DNA of 64,000 bases, from the NCBI RefSeq assembly GCF_013602415.1, contig NZ_WPAG02000002.1:4033480-4097479 (forward strand). Direction: 5' to 3'. Shown piece by piece: positions 33,871 through 43,794 of this stretch; position 1 is the stretch's first letter; each line of letters begins with the position of its first letter. A program made the position numbers and the translations under genes. The notes under the pieces are model-generated. The model saw only the letters and a program-made list of their open reading frames with translations, was not told the DNA's origin and did no database searches. The stretch comes from Rhodococcus sp. B50 (GTDB lineage: Bacteria; Actinomycetota; Actinomycetes; Mycobacteriales; Mycobacteriaceae).

Positions 33871-34725
33871 TCACAGGTTGGTGTCGGGTGGCTCCGGGCT
33901 CTCGGGTAGTCCGGCGCCGTGACCGTCCCCGTCGCGCGGCGGGCAGTTCCCGCCGACGGCGTAGGACGTCATCGACAACGATCCGTATTCCACACCGTCC
34001 ACGAGGGTCGTCGGCTGTTCGCCGGACTCGGCGGCCAGACCCGCGACGTACAGCAGCGGCAGGAAATGGTCCGGGGTGGGCACGGCCTTGTGATAGTCGG
34101 CGTGCTCGTGCAGCGCAGCCGCATCTCCGGGACGGTCCTGCAGGACGGTAAGGGCGTCCTCGTCGAATCGATGCGCCCAGTCGAATCCCGCCCCCGGTTG
34201 CCGCGGATCCATTGCCCCGAGGTTGTGGACGACGTTGCCGCTCGCGACGATCAACACCCCGCGGTCGCGCAATCCGGCGAGGCGGGCGCCGAGATCGACG
34301 TGATAGTCGAGTGGTTTGTAGGCGTTGAGGCTGAGCTGCACCACCGGGATGTCCGCATTCGGGAAGGCATGGGTGAGGACCGACCAGGTGCCGTGGTCGA
34401 TGCCCCACGAGTCGACGTCGGCGCCCACCCACGTCGGGTGCACGAGATCGGCGATCTCCTCCGCCAGTTCCGGAGCACCCGGAGCCGGATACTCCACGTC
34501 GAACAGATCCTGCGGGAACCCGAAGAAGTCGTGGATCGTGCGCGGAGATCGCATCGACGTCACAGCGGTGGCGTTGATGTACCAGTGCGCGGAGATCGCC
34601 AGGATCGCGCGGGGAGTCGGAACGGAACGTCCGAACGCTGCCCATGCCTGCGTGTAGCGGTTCGATTCGAGAGCGTTGAGCGGACTGCCGTGGCCGAGGA
34701 AGGCGACCGGCATGCGTGTCTGCAC
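33871..34725 (-). CDS. Extradiol ring-cleavage dioxygenase of the DODA / LigB class
   Basis: From the GTG at 34725 the product has 284 residues. MPVAFLGHGSPLNAL (first metal His), ISAHWYINATAV, SWGIDHGTWSVL and VVASGNVVHNLGAM match the class III enzymes annotated as 4,5-DOPA dioxygenase (YgiD). AGGAGG four bases before the GTG decides the start over the ATG at 34713. It lies eight bases after the lipase gene, so the two are an operon. The C-terminus has an unusual Pro/Gly-rich tail. The natural catechol substrate is unknown. Confidence 0.82.
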   Translation of the reverse strand: MQTRMPVAFLGHGSPLNALESNRYTQAWAAFGRSVPTPRAILAISAHWYINATAVTSMRSPRTIHDFFGFPQDLFDVEYPAPGAPELAEEIADLVHPTWVGADVDSWGIDHGTWSVLTHAFPNADIPVVQLSLNAYKPLDYHVDLGARLAGLRDRGVLIVASGNVVHNLGAMDPRQPGAGFDWAHRFDEDALTVLQDRPGDAAALHEHADYHKAVPTPDHFLPLLYVAGLAAESGEQPTTLVDGVEYGSLSMTSYAVGGNCPPRDGDGHGAGLPESPEPPDTNL

Positions 34726-34733
34726 GAGTCCTC

Positions 34734-35573
34734 CTATCGGTCGGCGAGCCGGGCCTTCAACCACGCCGTCAGATCGTCGAGCACGCGGTCCTTCTCCGGC
34801 TCGTTGAAAATCTCGTGGAACAACCCGTCGTACAACTTCAGCGTCAGATCCTTGGAACCGGCACGGTCGGCGATGAGTTGCGCCCCGGCCGGATCGGCGA
34901 GGGTGTCCTCGGTGCCGTGCATGACGAGCAACGGCAGGGTCAGGTTCGGAAGGCGCTGCTCGAGGCTCTGCTCGTTGAGCACCAGCACTCGAGCGAGCCC
35001 GGCGGGCACGAGACCGTGGTGCACGAGCGGATCGGCGTCGTACGCTGCGACCACGGCGGGATCGCGCGACACCGCCTTGCTGTCGAGCTTCTGCACCGGC
35101 ACACCCGGCAGGAAACGTCCGATCAACTTCCCGATCTCCACGACGGGCTTCGGTGTCCCGGACGTGACGACCACGGCCGGTCCGGACAACACGAGCGCGG
35201 TGAGCCGGTCCTGATGGTCGAGCGCGTAGGCGAGAGCGATGGCACCACCCATGGAGTGCCCGAGCATGAACACCGGCAGTCCGGGATGTTCGTGGAGCGC
35301 CAGATCGATCAGGGTGTCGAGATCCTCGGTGAACTCGCGCATCTCGCGCGCGTGTACACGCTTGCCGCCCGACCGTCCGTGACCGCGGTGGTCGGGCGAG
35401 TACACGACCAGGCCGAGGTCGGTGAGCCGTTCGACGACGTGGTCGTAGCGACGCGCGTGCTCGCCCAGTCCGTGGCTGAGGATCAGCACGCCTGTGGGGG
35501 CCTCCGGCGACCACACGTCGTACACGATCGGGATCGCCCCGCCGCCGGTGAACGACGATTCGGTGTGCTCCAT
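34734..35573 (-). CDS. Monoacylglycerol lipase-like alpha/beta hydrolase
   Basis: The 279-residue enzyme has HGLGEHARRYDHV, DHRGHGRSGGKR, the nucleophile GHSMGGAIAL, an acid in HGTEDTLADP and the His in LYDGLFHEIFNEPE, the hallmark end of monoacylglycerol lipases (hydrolase_4 family, like mycobacterial Rv0183). It probably hydrolyses monoacylglycerols or lysophospholipids. It is the first gene of a pair with the extradiol dioxygenase. The ATG at 35573 has GGAGGCGC upstream. Confidence 0.87.
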   Translation of the reverse strand: MEHTESSFTGGGAIPIVYDVWSPEAPTGVLILSHGLGEHARRYDHVVERLTDLGLVVYSPDHRGHGRSGGKRVHAREMREFTEDLDTLIDLALHEHPGLPVFMLGHSMGGAIALAYALDHQDRLTALVLSGPAVVVTSGTPKPVVEIGKLIGRFLPGVPVQKLDSKAVSRDPAVVAAYDADPLVHHGLVPAGLARVLVLNEQSLEQRLPNLTLPLLVMHGTEDTLADPAGAQLIADRAGSKDLTLKLYDGLFHEIFNEPEKDRVLDDLTAWLKARLADR

Positions 35574-35698
35574 GAGCGCCTCCTGCGGCCTCGTCGACTA
35601 CTGCTCCTCGCATCCTCGCACGAGTGTCGGTTCGAAGGCTTGTGTCCGGCCGGAGACGGAGAGACCCTCGAAGAGGGGCGCGGCCGAGGAGACCTGTG

Positions 35699-36445
35699 AT
35701 GGAAACCGAGATCACCGAGATCGCTCAGGATGTATACCGTTTGTCCACATATCTCGACGCGGCGGATCTGACGATGAACCAGTTCCTCGTGGACGGTGAC
35801 GAACCTCTGCTGTTCCACACCGGTTATCGTGTGCTGTTCCCGTCGGTGTCGGAAGCGATGGCGCGATTGATACCGCTGGATCGGTTGCGGTGGATCACCT
35901 TCGGGCACGTCGAGGCCGACGAGTGCGGGTCGATGAACTCCTGGCTGGAGGTCGCGCCGGCGGCCGAGGTTGCCCACGGCGCGATGGGGTGCTTCGTCCA
36001 GGTCGCCGATCTCGCGGACCGCCCACCGCATCCTCTGCAGGACGGGGATGTCCTGGATACCGGGCGCCGCCGCGTACGCCATATCGATACCCCACACGTT
36101 CCGCACGGATGGGACGCGGGTCTGATGTTCGAGGAAACGACCTCGACCCTGTTGTGCGGTGACCTCTTCACGGCATTCGGCAGGTACCCGGCGCAAACGA
36201 CGAACGAGATCGTCGGTCCGGCTCTGCAGGCGGAGGATCTGGGCCGCGCAACGTGCTTGACCCCCGAACTCGGACCCACCATCCGCGCACTCGCGAGTCT
36301 GAACCCGAGCAGCCTCGCACCCATGCATGCCCCGGCCTATGCGGGTGATTGCGTCGCGACTCTCGAAGAATTGGCCGCGGCCTACGAAGAACGGTTCACC
36401 GCGGCTACCGATGCACTGCGCGACCGGGGACGGAAACTCGATTGA
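35699..36445 (+). CDS. Metallo-beta-lactamase fold protein, ODP-like, metal site altered
   Basis: The 248-residue protein resembles the oxygen-binding di-iron (ODP) branch of metallo-beta-lactamases: EIAQDVYRLSTYL, NQFLVDGDEPLLFHTGYR, FGHVEADECGSMNSWL (in place of HxHxDH, read HVEADE), DTPHVPHGWDAGLMFE and LLCGDLF. HxExD with a later His fits the diiron flavodiiron-like site rather than zinc beta-lactamases. The function is unknown; sensors of oxygen or NO are known in this group. Its stop codon overlaps the -35 of the ABC-F promoter. Confidence 0.75.
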   Translation: METEITEIAQDVYRLSTYLDAADLTMNQFLVDGDEPLLFHTGYRVLFPSVSEAMARLIPLDRLRWITFGHVEADECGSMNSWLEVAPAAEVAHGAMGCFVQVADLADRPPHPLQDGDVLDTGRRRVRHIDTPHVPHGWDAGLMFEETTSTLLCGDLFTAFGRYPAQTTNEIVGPALQAEDLGRATCLTPELGPTIRALASLNPSSLAPMHAPAYAGDCVATLEELAAAYEERFTAATDALRDRGRKLD

Positions 36446-36469
36446 CGGTACTCGGACGATCGGTACCCT
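36442..36469 (+). promoter_or_regulatory. Promoter of the ABC-F leader transcript
   Basis: TTGACG (36442-36447) and TACCCT (36464-36469) are separated by 16 bases and fit -35 and -10 consensus elements. The -35 overlaps the end of the upstream metallo-beta-lactamase gene. The expected start point falls at about 36476-36477, on the GTG of an 8-codon ORF, implying a leaderless mRNA. Confidence 0.6.
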
Positions 36470-36476
36470 GGACATC

Positions 36477-36503
36477 GTGATTCAGGCGCTCTACTTCCAC
36501 TGA
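36477..36503 (+). CDS. Eight-residue leader peptide MIQALYFH
   Basis: GTG at 36477 opens an 8-codon frame (Met-Ile-Gln-Ala-Leu-Tyr-Phe-His) ending in TGA, immediately downstream of a consensus promoter and 148 bases before the ABC-F gene. There is no ribosome site, so it would be translated from a leaderless 5' end. Short leader peptides are a known way to sense ribosome-stalling drugs ahead of ABC-F resistance genes. Existence as a translated peptide is inference. Confidence 0.5.
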   Translation: MIQALYFH

Positions 36504-36514
36504 CGACACCCACT

Positions 36515-36643
36515 CCGCGCCTCGTGATGTGATCCGAGGTCGCGGTACGAGGTGTACCCACATCCGGCCGACTCTCGGCCGTTCGTCAGCGAGCGCATCC
36601 TTCCCACCCGTGGTTTCGGGACGAGTGCGCCTCCACTCGGAGG
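36515..36643 (+). promoter_or_regulatory. Foldable leader RNA with sequestered ribosome site
   Basis: The leader can form a long hairpin (36515-36545), a competing one whose 5' arm overlaps its end (36544-36558), a small one (36566-36580), and a last one in which CCTCC (36630-36634) pairs with GGAGG (36639-36643). GGAGG is the ribosome site seven bases before the ABC-F ATG. GAGTG (36624-36628) can pair instead with CACTC (36634-36638) and free it. This is the geometry of a translational or transcriptional attenuator. Confidence 0.55.
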
Positions 36644-36650
36644 AATCCAT

Positions 36651-38330
<1,680 letters not shown>

Positions 38331-38400
38331 TCGCCCGGGTGCGTGCGTCGGCGCCGCTGCGGCACCGAGAACAACGTCATTGCGCGACTGGAGTTACCTC

Positions 38401-38466
38401 ATCGGCGCGCGAAATGGTCGTCAGAGCGCGAAGTTTCGCGACCTGACGACCACTTTGCGCTCCGAT
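38401..38466. repeat. Intergenic palindrome with variable arms, copy B
   Basis: Arms of 24 bases (38401-38424, 38443-38466) match at 21 positions. The 18-base centre holds an inner hairpin CGCGAA-GT-TTCGCG. It lies between the ends of the ABC-F gene and the convergent vanK. The inner motif is shared with the palindrome at 61283-61332. It may also act as a terminator for both genes. Confidence 0.6.
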
Positions 38467-38534
38467 TCTCGCGCCGGATGAGCTACGTAACGGAGAGTCC
38501 GCAACGAGCGCGTCGCTATCGTGGTGGCACCGGG

Positions 38535-39887
38535 TCAGCGGCCCGATTCCGTGGAGACGGAGGCCGGCACCGGTTCGGACGAGGCGTCCGCTGATCGTGC
38601 CGGACGCAGCGCGAACAGCGCCACCGCGGCGAGCACGACCACGCCGGCCACTCCGAAGTAGAGCTGCTCGGGCGTCCATCCCGCGTCGAGGAGCATCCCG
38701 GCCGCGGTCGGTGCGAGGATGGCGCCCGCTCGGCCTATGCCGATGGCGGAACCGACGCCGGTGGCCCGAACCTGCGGACCATAGAGAGACGGTGCGAGGG
38801 TGTACAGGCCGGCGATGCACCCGTTGATGAGTCCACCGATCAGGATGCCGAGCGCGAATGCCAGCGTCAGTGTCGAGATGGACACGATGAAGACCGTCAT
38901 GGTCGCGGCGGCGGCGATGGTGAAGGTGATCAGGACCGACCGGGTGGTCCAGCGGCTGGCGAGGACTCCGAAGAGCACCGACCCGACGGTGCCGCCGAGG
39001 GTGAGCATCATTCCCGCCGTGGCGCTCTGGTCCTTGGTGAGACCGGCGGTCTCCATCAGGGTCGGTGTCCACGAGTTGACGAAGTAGAAGCCGAACATGG
39101 TGGCGAAGAAGGCCGCCCAGAGCAGCACCGTCGAGCGGGTGTTGCTTCCGGAGAACAGATCCGAGATCCGCCCCGCTCGCGGTGCCGATTCGTCACCGGA
39201 GCGGTGGAGTGCGGAGACGGGGCTCTGGCCGATGCGTCGCGCGATCGTGTTGATCCGGTCGAGATCGCCTGCGCGTCCCCGGCTGGTGAGGAAGTCGAGG
39301 GATTCGGGCAGCAGAACGACGAGAAGGGCGAGCGCCAGACCGGTGAGCCCGGCACCGGTGACGAACACCGCACGCCAACCGTATTCGCTCTGGAGACCGA
39401 CGGCGGCGATACCGCCGATCGTGGCACCCACGCCGTATCCGGCGGTGTAGATGCTGATGGCCAGCCCTCGCCAGCGAGCCGACGAGTATTCGCTGGCGAT
39501 CACGGTGGTGCAGGCGAGGACGCCGCCGATGCCGAGTCCGGTGATCACCCGCCAGATGCCGAGTTCCCATGCGGATCCGGCACTCGCGGACAGACCCATG
39601 CCGGCGGTGGCGAGTGCAACCGACAGCAGGATCAGAGGCCGGCGTCCGATCCGGTCGGCCATCGGTGCGAGAGCGAGAGCGCCGACGGCCATTCCGATCA
39701 GACCGGCACTGAGCAGCACGCCGAGTTCCGATCCGCCGAGGCCGAAGTCGCTACCGATGCTCTTGGCGGTGAACGCGAGTGCCATGACGTCGAAACCGTC
39801 GAGGATGTTCAGCACGACGCACAGGGCGACGATCATCCATTGGTAGGGATGCATCGGCGAGGCGTCGATGCGTGCGCGAAGGTCCAT
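38535..39887 (-). CDS. vanK: MFS aromatic acid transporter, probable vanillate importer
   Basis: The 450-residue protein has twelve helices, the AAHS helix-1 motif LNILDGFDVMALAFTAKSIG, ADRIGRRPLIL in the 2-3 loop and LPESLDFLTSRGR in the central loop. It probably imports vanillate or a related aromatic acid with protons. It follows vanB by 32 bases on the same strand, giving vanABK as in corynebacteria. The ATG at 39887 follows GAGGAAACACG. Confidence 0.85.
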   Translation of the reverse strand: MDLRARIDASPMHPYQWMIVALCVVLNILDGFDVMALAFTAKSIGSDFGLGGSELGVLLSAGLIGMAVGALALAPMADRIGRRPLILLSVALATAGMGLSASAGSAWELGIWRVITGLGIGGVLACTTVIASEYSSARWRGLAISIYTAGYGVGATIGGIAAVGLQSEYGWRAVFVTGAGLTGLALALLVVLLPESLDFLTSRGRAGDLDRINTIARRIGQSPVSALHRSGDESAPRAGRISDLFSGSNTRSTVLLWAAFFATMFGFYFVNSWTPTLMETAGLTKDQSATAGMMLTLGGTVGSVLFGVLASRWTTRSVLITFTIAAAATMTVFIVSISTLTLAFALGILIGGLINGCIAGLYTLAPSLYGPQVRATGVGSAIGIGRAGAILAPTAAGMLLDAGWTPEQLYFGVAGVVVLAAVALFALRPARSADASSEPVPASVSTESGR

Positions 39888-39919
39888 CGTGTTTCCTCGT
39901 GGTGTGAAATGCGCAGTGG

Positions 39920-40900
39920 TCAGGGAAGGTCGAGCGTGACGACACCCGTCGTCGATCGGGACGACGCCGAATCGCGCACCACGCGTGACACGCATGCGCA
40001 CATTCGACTCGCGGTGCTCTTCTGCTCTTCGCTGAAGAAGACGTCGCGGTGGTCGACTCGTCCGTCGAGCGAGGCGACGGAGACCTCGCACAGTCCGCAT
40101 TCGCCCTTGCGGCAGTCGAACATCATGTCGACCCCGGCGCGGCAGAGGGCGTCGAGCATCGTTTCGTCGGAGCCGACAGTAGTGGTGACACCGAGTTCGG
40201 GTACGGTCACCGTGAATTCCTCGGCCTCGAACCATCCACTGTTGCCGAAGGTCTCGTAGCGGAGGTTCGGCATCGGGAGGTCGCGATCGTGCCACCGGCG
40301 TCGCACGGCGTCCATGAGCCGGATCGGACCGCACATGTACAGCTCGGTGCCGTGGTCGATGCCGTCGACGAGTGCGGCGACATCCAATCCGGTTCCCTCG
40401 TCGTCGATGTGGACGTCGAGGCGGTCGTTGTGGAGGGCTTCGAGTTCGGGCAGGAAGGCCATCGCGGAGCGGCTACGGCCCACGTACACGAAGCGATAAT
40501 CGGCGCCGAGGCGCCGGAGGACGGCTCCCATCGCGCGGACCGCGGTGATGCCGATGCCGCCGGCGAGCAGAACGTATCTCGGTGCGCCGACCCGCAGCGG
40601 GAAGTTCTGGAGCGGCTCGGTGATGTCGAGTTCGTCGCCGGGACGCAGGGAGTGCATGAATTCGGAGCCGCCGCGCGAAGTGGGGGAGCGGTGGACGCCG
40701 AGCGTGAGCCGACCGTCCGGGCTACCCGCCACGAGGGAGTACGAGCGCGTGTCGCCCGAGGGGAGTCGCACGTCGATGTGGGCGCCGGGCTCGACGCGGT
40801 GGGCGGTGTCGGCGGCGAGGGTGATCTCGGCGATCGAATCGGCTGCCCGCTCGATCCTCACGACCCGCGCTCGCTGCCAACGGATCTGGTTGCTGCTCAT
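39920..40900 (-). CDS. vanB: Vanillate O-demethylase reductase VanB
   Basis: The 326-residue protein is a class IA oxygenase reductase: flavin domain with RSYSLVAGSP, NAD domain with LLAGGIGITAVRAMG and YMCGPIRLMDAV, and a C-terminal plant-type ferredoxin with CRKGECGLCEVSV and a late Cys. It moves electrons from NADH to VanA. The end after the ferredoxin (about residue 305 on) is a longer Ser/Arg-rich tail than usual. One base separates its ATG from the vanA stop. Confidence 0.9.
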   Translation of the reverse strand: MSSNQIRWQRARVVRIERAADSIAEITLAADTAHRVEPGAHIDVRLPSGDTRSYSLVAGSPDGRLTLGVHRSPTSRGGSEFMHSLRPGDELDITEPLQNFPLRVGAPRYVLLAGGIGITAVRAMGAVLRRLGADYRFVYVGRSRSAMAFLPELEALHNDRLDVHIDDEGTGLDVAALVDGIDHGTELYMCGPIRLMDAVRRRWHDRDLPMPNLRYETFGNSGWFEAEEFTVTVPELGVTTTVGSDETMLDALCRAGVDMMFDCRKGECGLCEVSVASLDGRVDHRDVFFSEEQKSTASRMCACVSRVVRDSASSRSTTGVVTLDLP

Positions 40901-40901
40901 G

Positions 40902-42017
40902 TCAGTGGGCTCCCTCGGGAACGACGGTGGCCGAGGCGAGGTTCCGTTCCGCTTCGATCATGCGCTGGATCAGCCTCCGGACCCACATGCCGCCGGCGTC
41001 GATGTTGAGGTTGTAGAACTCGTGATCCGGGTTCGCTTCGATGGCCTTCTGCTGCGCGGTGAGCATCGCCTCGTCCTCACCGAACACACCGTGCACGCCG
41101 TCGCGCAGCTGCGTGGTGATGAGCTGGCTGTCGAGGCGGTAGTTGCGCATGAACGCCCAGAAGTAGAGGGCGGTGCGTTCGTCGACGGGGGAGATGGTGT
41201 TCATGACGAATCCGTTGACGCCATGGCTGCGGTCTCCTTCGGGAGCACCGGTGCCGGCCTCGGCCACACCGACGTCGATGCGGATCGTGGAGGGCGCCTG
41301 GAACTCGATGATCTGCCAGCGGTCGACCTTGCCCTCGAAGCCGGGGAACTTGTCGCGCATGTTCTTCAGCCAGAACGGCGGTGCGTCGATGTCGTGCATC
41401 CAGCGGGTGACCGTGACGGTGCGATCGTCGTGGGTGACGACGAAGTCGGACTCGCTCAGTTCGTCCTGGCCGATGGACGACGAGTGCACGAATTCCTCGT
41501 GGGTGAGGTCCATGAGGTTGTCGAGGACGAGCTGGTAGTTGGCCTGCACGTCGATCGTGCGTCCGTCGCCGGCCCAGTCGGGGGAGTCCATCTGGAACAT
41601 GTCGGGGATGAGATCGGGATCGGCCTGCGTCGGGTCGCCCGGCCAGACCCACACGAAGCGGTGCCGCTGGACGACGGGATAGGACGACACCATCGCGGAC
41701 GGATTGATCGTCTGCTGGGCGGGCATGTGAGTGCAGCGTCCCGCAGAGTTGTACTGCAGGCCGTGGTAGGGGCACTGGATGCCCTCGCTGCCGACGAGCG
41801 TGCCCATCGACAACGGTGCGAGCCGGTGCCAGCAGGCGTCGGCGAGGGCGACGGGACGGCCCTCCTCGGTGCGGTACAGAGCCATCGGTTTACCGGCGAT
41901 CGTGCGGGCGAGGATCTCGCGGCGACCCACCTCGTGATCCCAGGCGACGACGTACCAGGCGTCGAGCGGGTAGGCCATGTTCTTCGCGGTCGCCCCGGTG
42001 GGGCCGAGATCGGTCAT
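40902..42017 (-). CDS. vanA: Vanillate O-demethylase oxygenase VanA
   Basis: The 371-residue Rieske oxygenase has CWHRLAPLSMG...CPYHGLQY (ligands Cys62, His64, Cys82, His85) and the iron site NLMDLTHEEFVHSS. It begins AYPLDAWYVVAWDHEV, as VanA enzymes do. It demethylates vanillate to protocatechuate with release of formaldehyde. The divergent PadR gene and two ACTATC dyads upstream fit VanR control. A different aromatic ether or phthalate-like acid is possible but less likely given the context. Confidence 0.88.
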   Translation of the reverse strand: MTDLGPTGATAKNMAYPLDAWYVVAWDHEVGRREILARTIAGKPMALYRTEEGRPVALADACWHRLAPLSMGTLVGSEGIQCPYHGLQYNSAGRCTHMPAQQTINPSAMVSSYPVVQRHRFVWVWPGDPTQADPDLIPDMFQMDSPDWAGDGRTIDVQANYQLVLDNLMDLTHEEFVHSSSIGQDELSESDFVVTHDDRTVTVTRWMHDIDAPPFWLKNMRDKFPGFEGKVDRWQIIEFQAPSTIRIDVGVAEAGTGAPEGDRSHGVNGFVMNTISPVDERTALYFWAFMRNYRLDSQLITTQLRDGVHGVFGEDEAMLTAQQKAIEANPDHEFYNLNIDAGGMWVRRLIQRMIEAERNLASATVVPEGAH

Positions 42018-42047
42018 GTCGGATCCTCCGAGCACTGAGGGGAAATA

Positions 42048-42101
42048 ACTATCTGCATAGATAGTCGGTGAGCTGGAGCACACACTATCTATCGATATAG
42101 T
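42048..42101. promoter_or_regulatory. Two candidate VanR operators
   Basis: ACTATCTGCATAGATAGT (42048-42065, perfect 7-base arms) and ACTATCTATCGATATAGT (42084-42101) lie in the vanA-vanR intergenic region, 36 bases apart centre to centre, on a locally AT-rich stretch. PadR-type repressors bind such dyads. The second copy is less symmetric. Confidence 0.65.
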
Positions 42102-42145
42102 TGTTTGCAAGGGTGGAATACTCGCCCGGGGAAAGGTGGTGGTCC

Positions 42146-42733
42146 ATGAGCCTGCGGTACGCGCTGCTCGCGTTGCTCACCGCCGAGCCTCTGACCGGCT
42201 ATGACGCAGCCAAACGGTTCGGCGGGTCGGTCGGGCACGTGTGGCATGCACCCGACTCGCAGATCTATCCCGAACTACGTCGGATGGAGCGTGAGGGCCT
42301 CGTCGAAGGCGAGCAGGTGCGTTGGGGTCCCAACAGCACCAAGACCCGGTACTCGATCACCGAGGACGGAATCCGGGCCTTCCGTGAGTGGATGTCCACT
42401 CCGCTGGATTACGCCCCGGTGCGAGACGCCGCCCATATGCGCGCGGCCTACTTCGAATGGGCCGACCCGGACAGCGCCCGCGATTGCCTGCGCCGGCACA
42501 TCGATCACTACACCGAGCAGATCGCTCAATGGACCGCGGTGCGCGACGCGATCCTCGATCTCAGCAACGCGACCATCGCGAGGCGCGTGCAGAAGTACCC
42601 GGCCGAGGACCACGAACGGATCATCGCGTTCAAGGCCTTTGCGTACGACGGTCTCATCGGCCGGGGCGAAGCCGAGATCGCGTGGGCGCGTCAGGGCCTC
42701 GAACTCCTCGACAAGCTGTCGCCGCGCCACTGA
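42146..42733 (+). CDS. vanR: PadR family regulator of vanABK
   Basis: The 195-residue protein has an N-terminal winged helix (LRYALLALLTAEPLTGYDAAKRFGGSVGHVWHAPDSQIYPELRRMEREGLV) and a C-terminal helical PadR dimerisation region (AAYFEWADPDSARDCLRRHIDHYTEQIAQW). PadR-type VanR represses vanABK in corynebacteria until vanillate binds. It is divergent from vanA with two dyads between. ATG at 42146 aligns with PadR starts; an upstream in-frame ATG at 42101 falls in the operator. Confidence 0.86.
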   Translation: MSLRYALLALLTAEPLTGYDAAKRFGGSVGHVWHAPDSQIYPELRRMEREGLVEGEQVRWGPNSTKTRYSITEDGIRAFREWMSTPLDYAPVRDAAHMRAAYFEWADPDSARDCLRRHIDHYTEQIAQWTAVRDAILDLSNATIARRVQKYPAEDHERIIAFKAFAYDGLIGRGEAEIAWARQGLELLDKLSPRH

Positions 42734-42739
42734 GGCACT

Positions 42740-43636
42740 TCACGGCGCGCTGTCGGTGGGTGGCACGATCGAATGCGCGAGCGCCTGCATGAGGAACTCG
42801 AGTTCGGGATTGGGGGTCGCGTTGCTCCGCACCACCCCGCACACCGGCACCTGCAGCCGGTGGTGGATCTCGCGCATGAACTTCAGCCCCTTGCGAGGTG
42901 TGTCGGCTGCGGTTCCTGCGTAGAGCACGGTCCACGCCCGCGGATTGGTGATCACCTCGAGGGTCGCCGTGTGGTCGCTGGCGATCGGAGGGCCGAGACG
43001 CACGCGGCGACCGACCTCGACGAAAGCGTCCTCGACGACACGGTGCAACAGCACCTGGCTGCCACGCGGCGGCAGCAGCAGCGGATAGTGGGCGAGGTCG
43101 CCGAGGTCGACGGTCGAGAACGCCGACAGCGGGTGCGCGCTCGATGTGACGATCACGAGTTCCTCGATACCGAGACGCACCGCTTCCAGACCCGGGCGGT
43201 CGACGTCGCCGCGGATCAGCGCGAGATCGGCCTCCCCGGACGCGACCGCATTGACGCGGTCGGTGAAGTCCTTGATGACGAACTCCACGTCGATCTTGGG
43301 ATGACGTTCCCGGACGCTGGAGATCGCGTCGAGGCTCTGCGACGCGAAGCTCATGTTCGCGGTGATCCGGATACTTTCCCGCGGCTCGTGGCCGACCTCG
43401 AGGGCCTTCGCCTCGAGGCTGAGTACCTCGGCGGCGATCGGCATCAGGCGTTGGCCGGCCGAGGTGAGCTTGACCGAACGAGTGGTGCGGTCGAACAGGG
43501 TGGTGCCCAGTTCGTGTTCGAGTTTCGCGATCTGATGGCTGATCGCCGACTGCGAGATGAAGCAGCGCTGGGCGGCACGCGAGAAGCTGCCCTCCTCGCC
43601 GACGGCGAAGAAGTAGCGCAGCTGACGGAAATCCAT
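42740..43636 (-). CDS. LysR family transcriptional regulator
   Basis: The 298-residue protein has the LysR HTH (MDFRQLRYFFAVGEEGSFSRAAQRCFISQSAISHQIAKLEHELG) and a substrate-binding domain with a typical RGDVDRPGLEAVRLGIEELVIV stretch. ATG at 43636 is the normal LysR start. It is divergent from the NADH dehydrogenase gene with 158 bases between and converges on vanR with six bases between. The target and effector are not known. Confidence 0.85.
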   Translation of the reverse strand: MDFRQLRYFFAVGEEGSFSRAAQRCFISQSAISHQIAKLEHELGTTLFDRTTRSVKLTSAGQRLMPIAAEVLSLEAKALEVGHEPRESIRITANMSFASQSLDAISSVRERHPKIDVEFVIKDFTDRVNAVASGEADLALIRGDVDRPGLEAVRLGIEELVIVTSSAHPLSAFSTVDLGDLAHYPLLLPPRGSQVLLHRVVEDAFVEVGRRVRLGPPIASDHTATLEVITNPRAWTVLYAGTAADTPRKGLKFMREIHHRLQVPVCGVVRSNATPNPELEFLMQALAHSIVPPTDSAP

Positions 43637-43794
43637 GGCTCCTCCCGGGATGTGTGCCACCTGCATTTATGAGCAGAACAGATAACAGTTTTTCGAATAT
43701 CCCAGGTTAGTGGATAACAAGGGGCCTTCGTACCTACGTTGGGAGTCATACATCAACGGAGATGACACCCCAGCACGTGGAGGTTTACGACAGC

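Noticed and set aside
34716..35699. 327-codon plus-strand frame opposite the lipase gene
   Set aside because: A shadow frame; the minus strand has the full catalytic triad motifs.
43762..43794. Longer NDH-2 start at ATG 43762
   Set aside because: Its spacing to a ribosome site is poor and the added residues are not typical, though it cannot be excluded.
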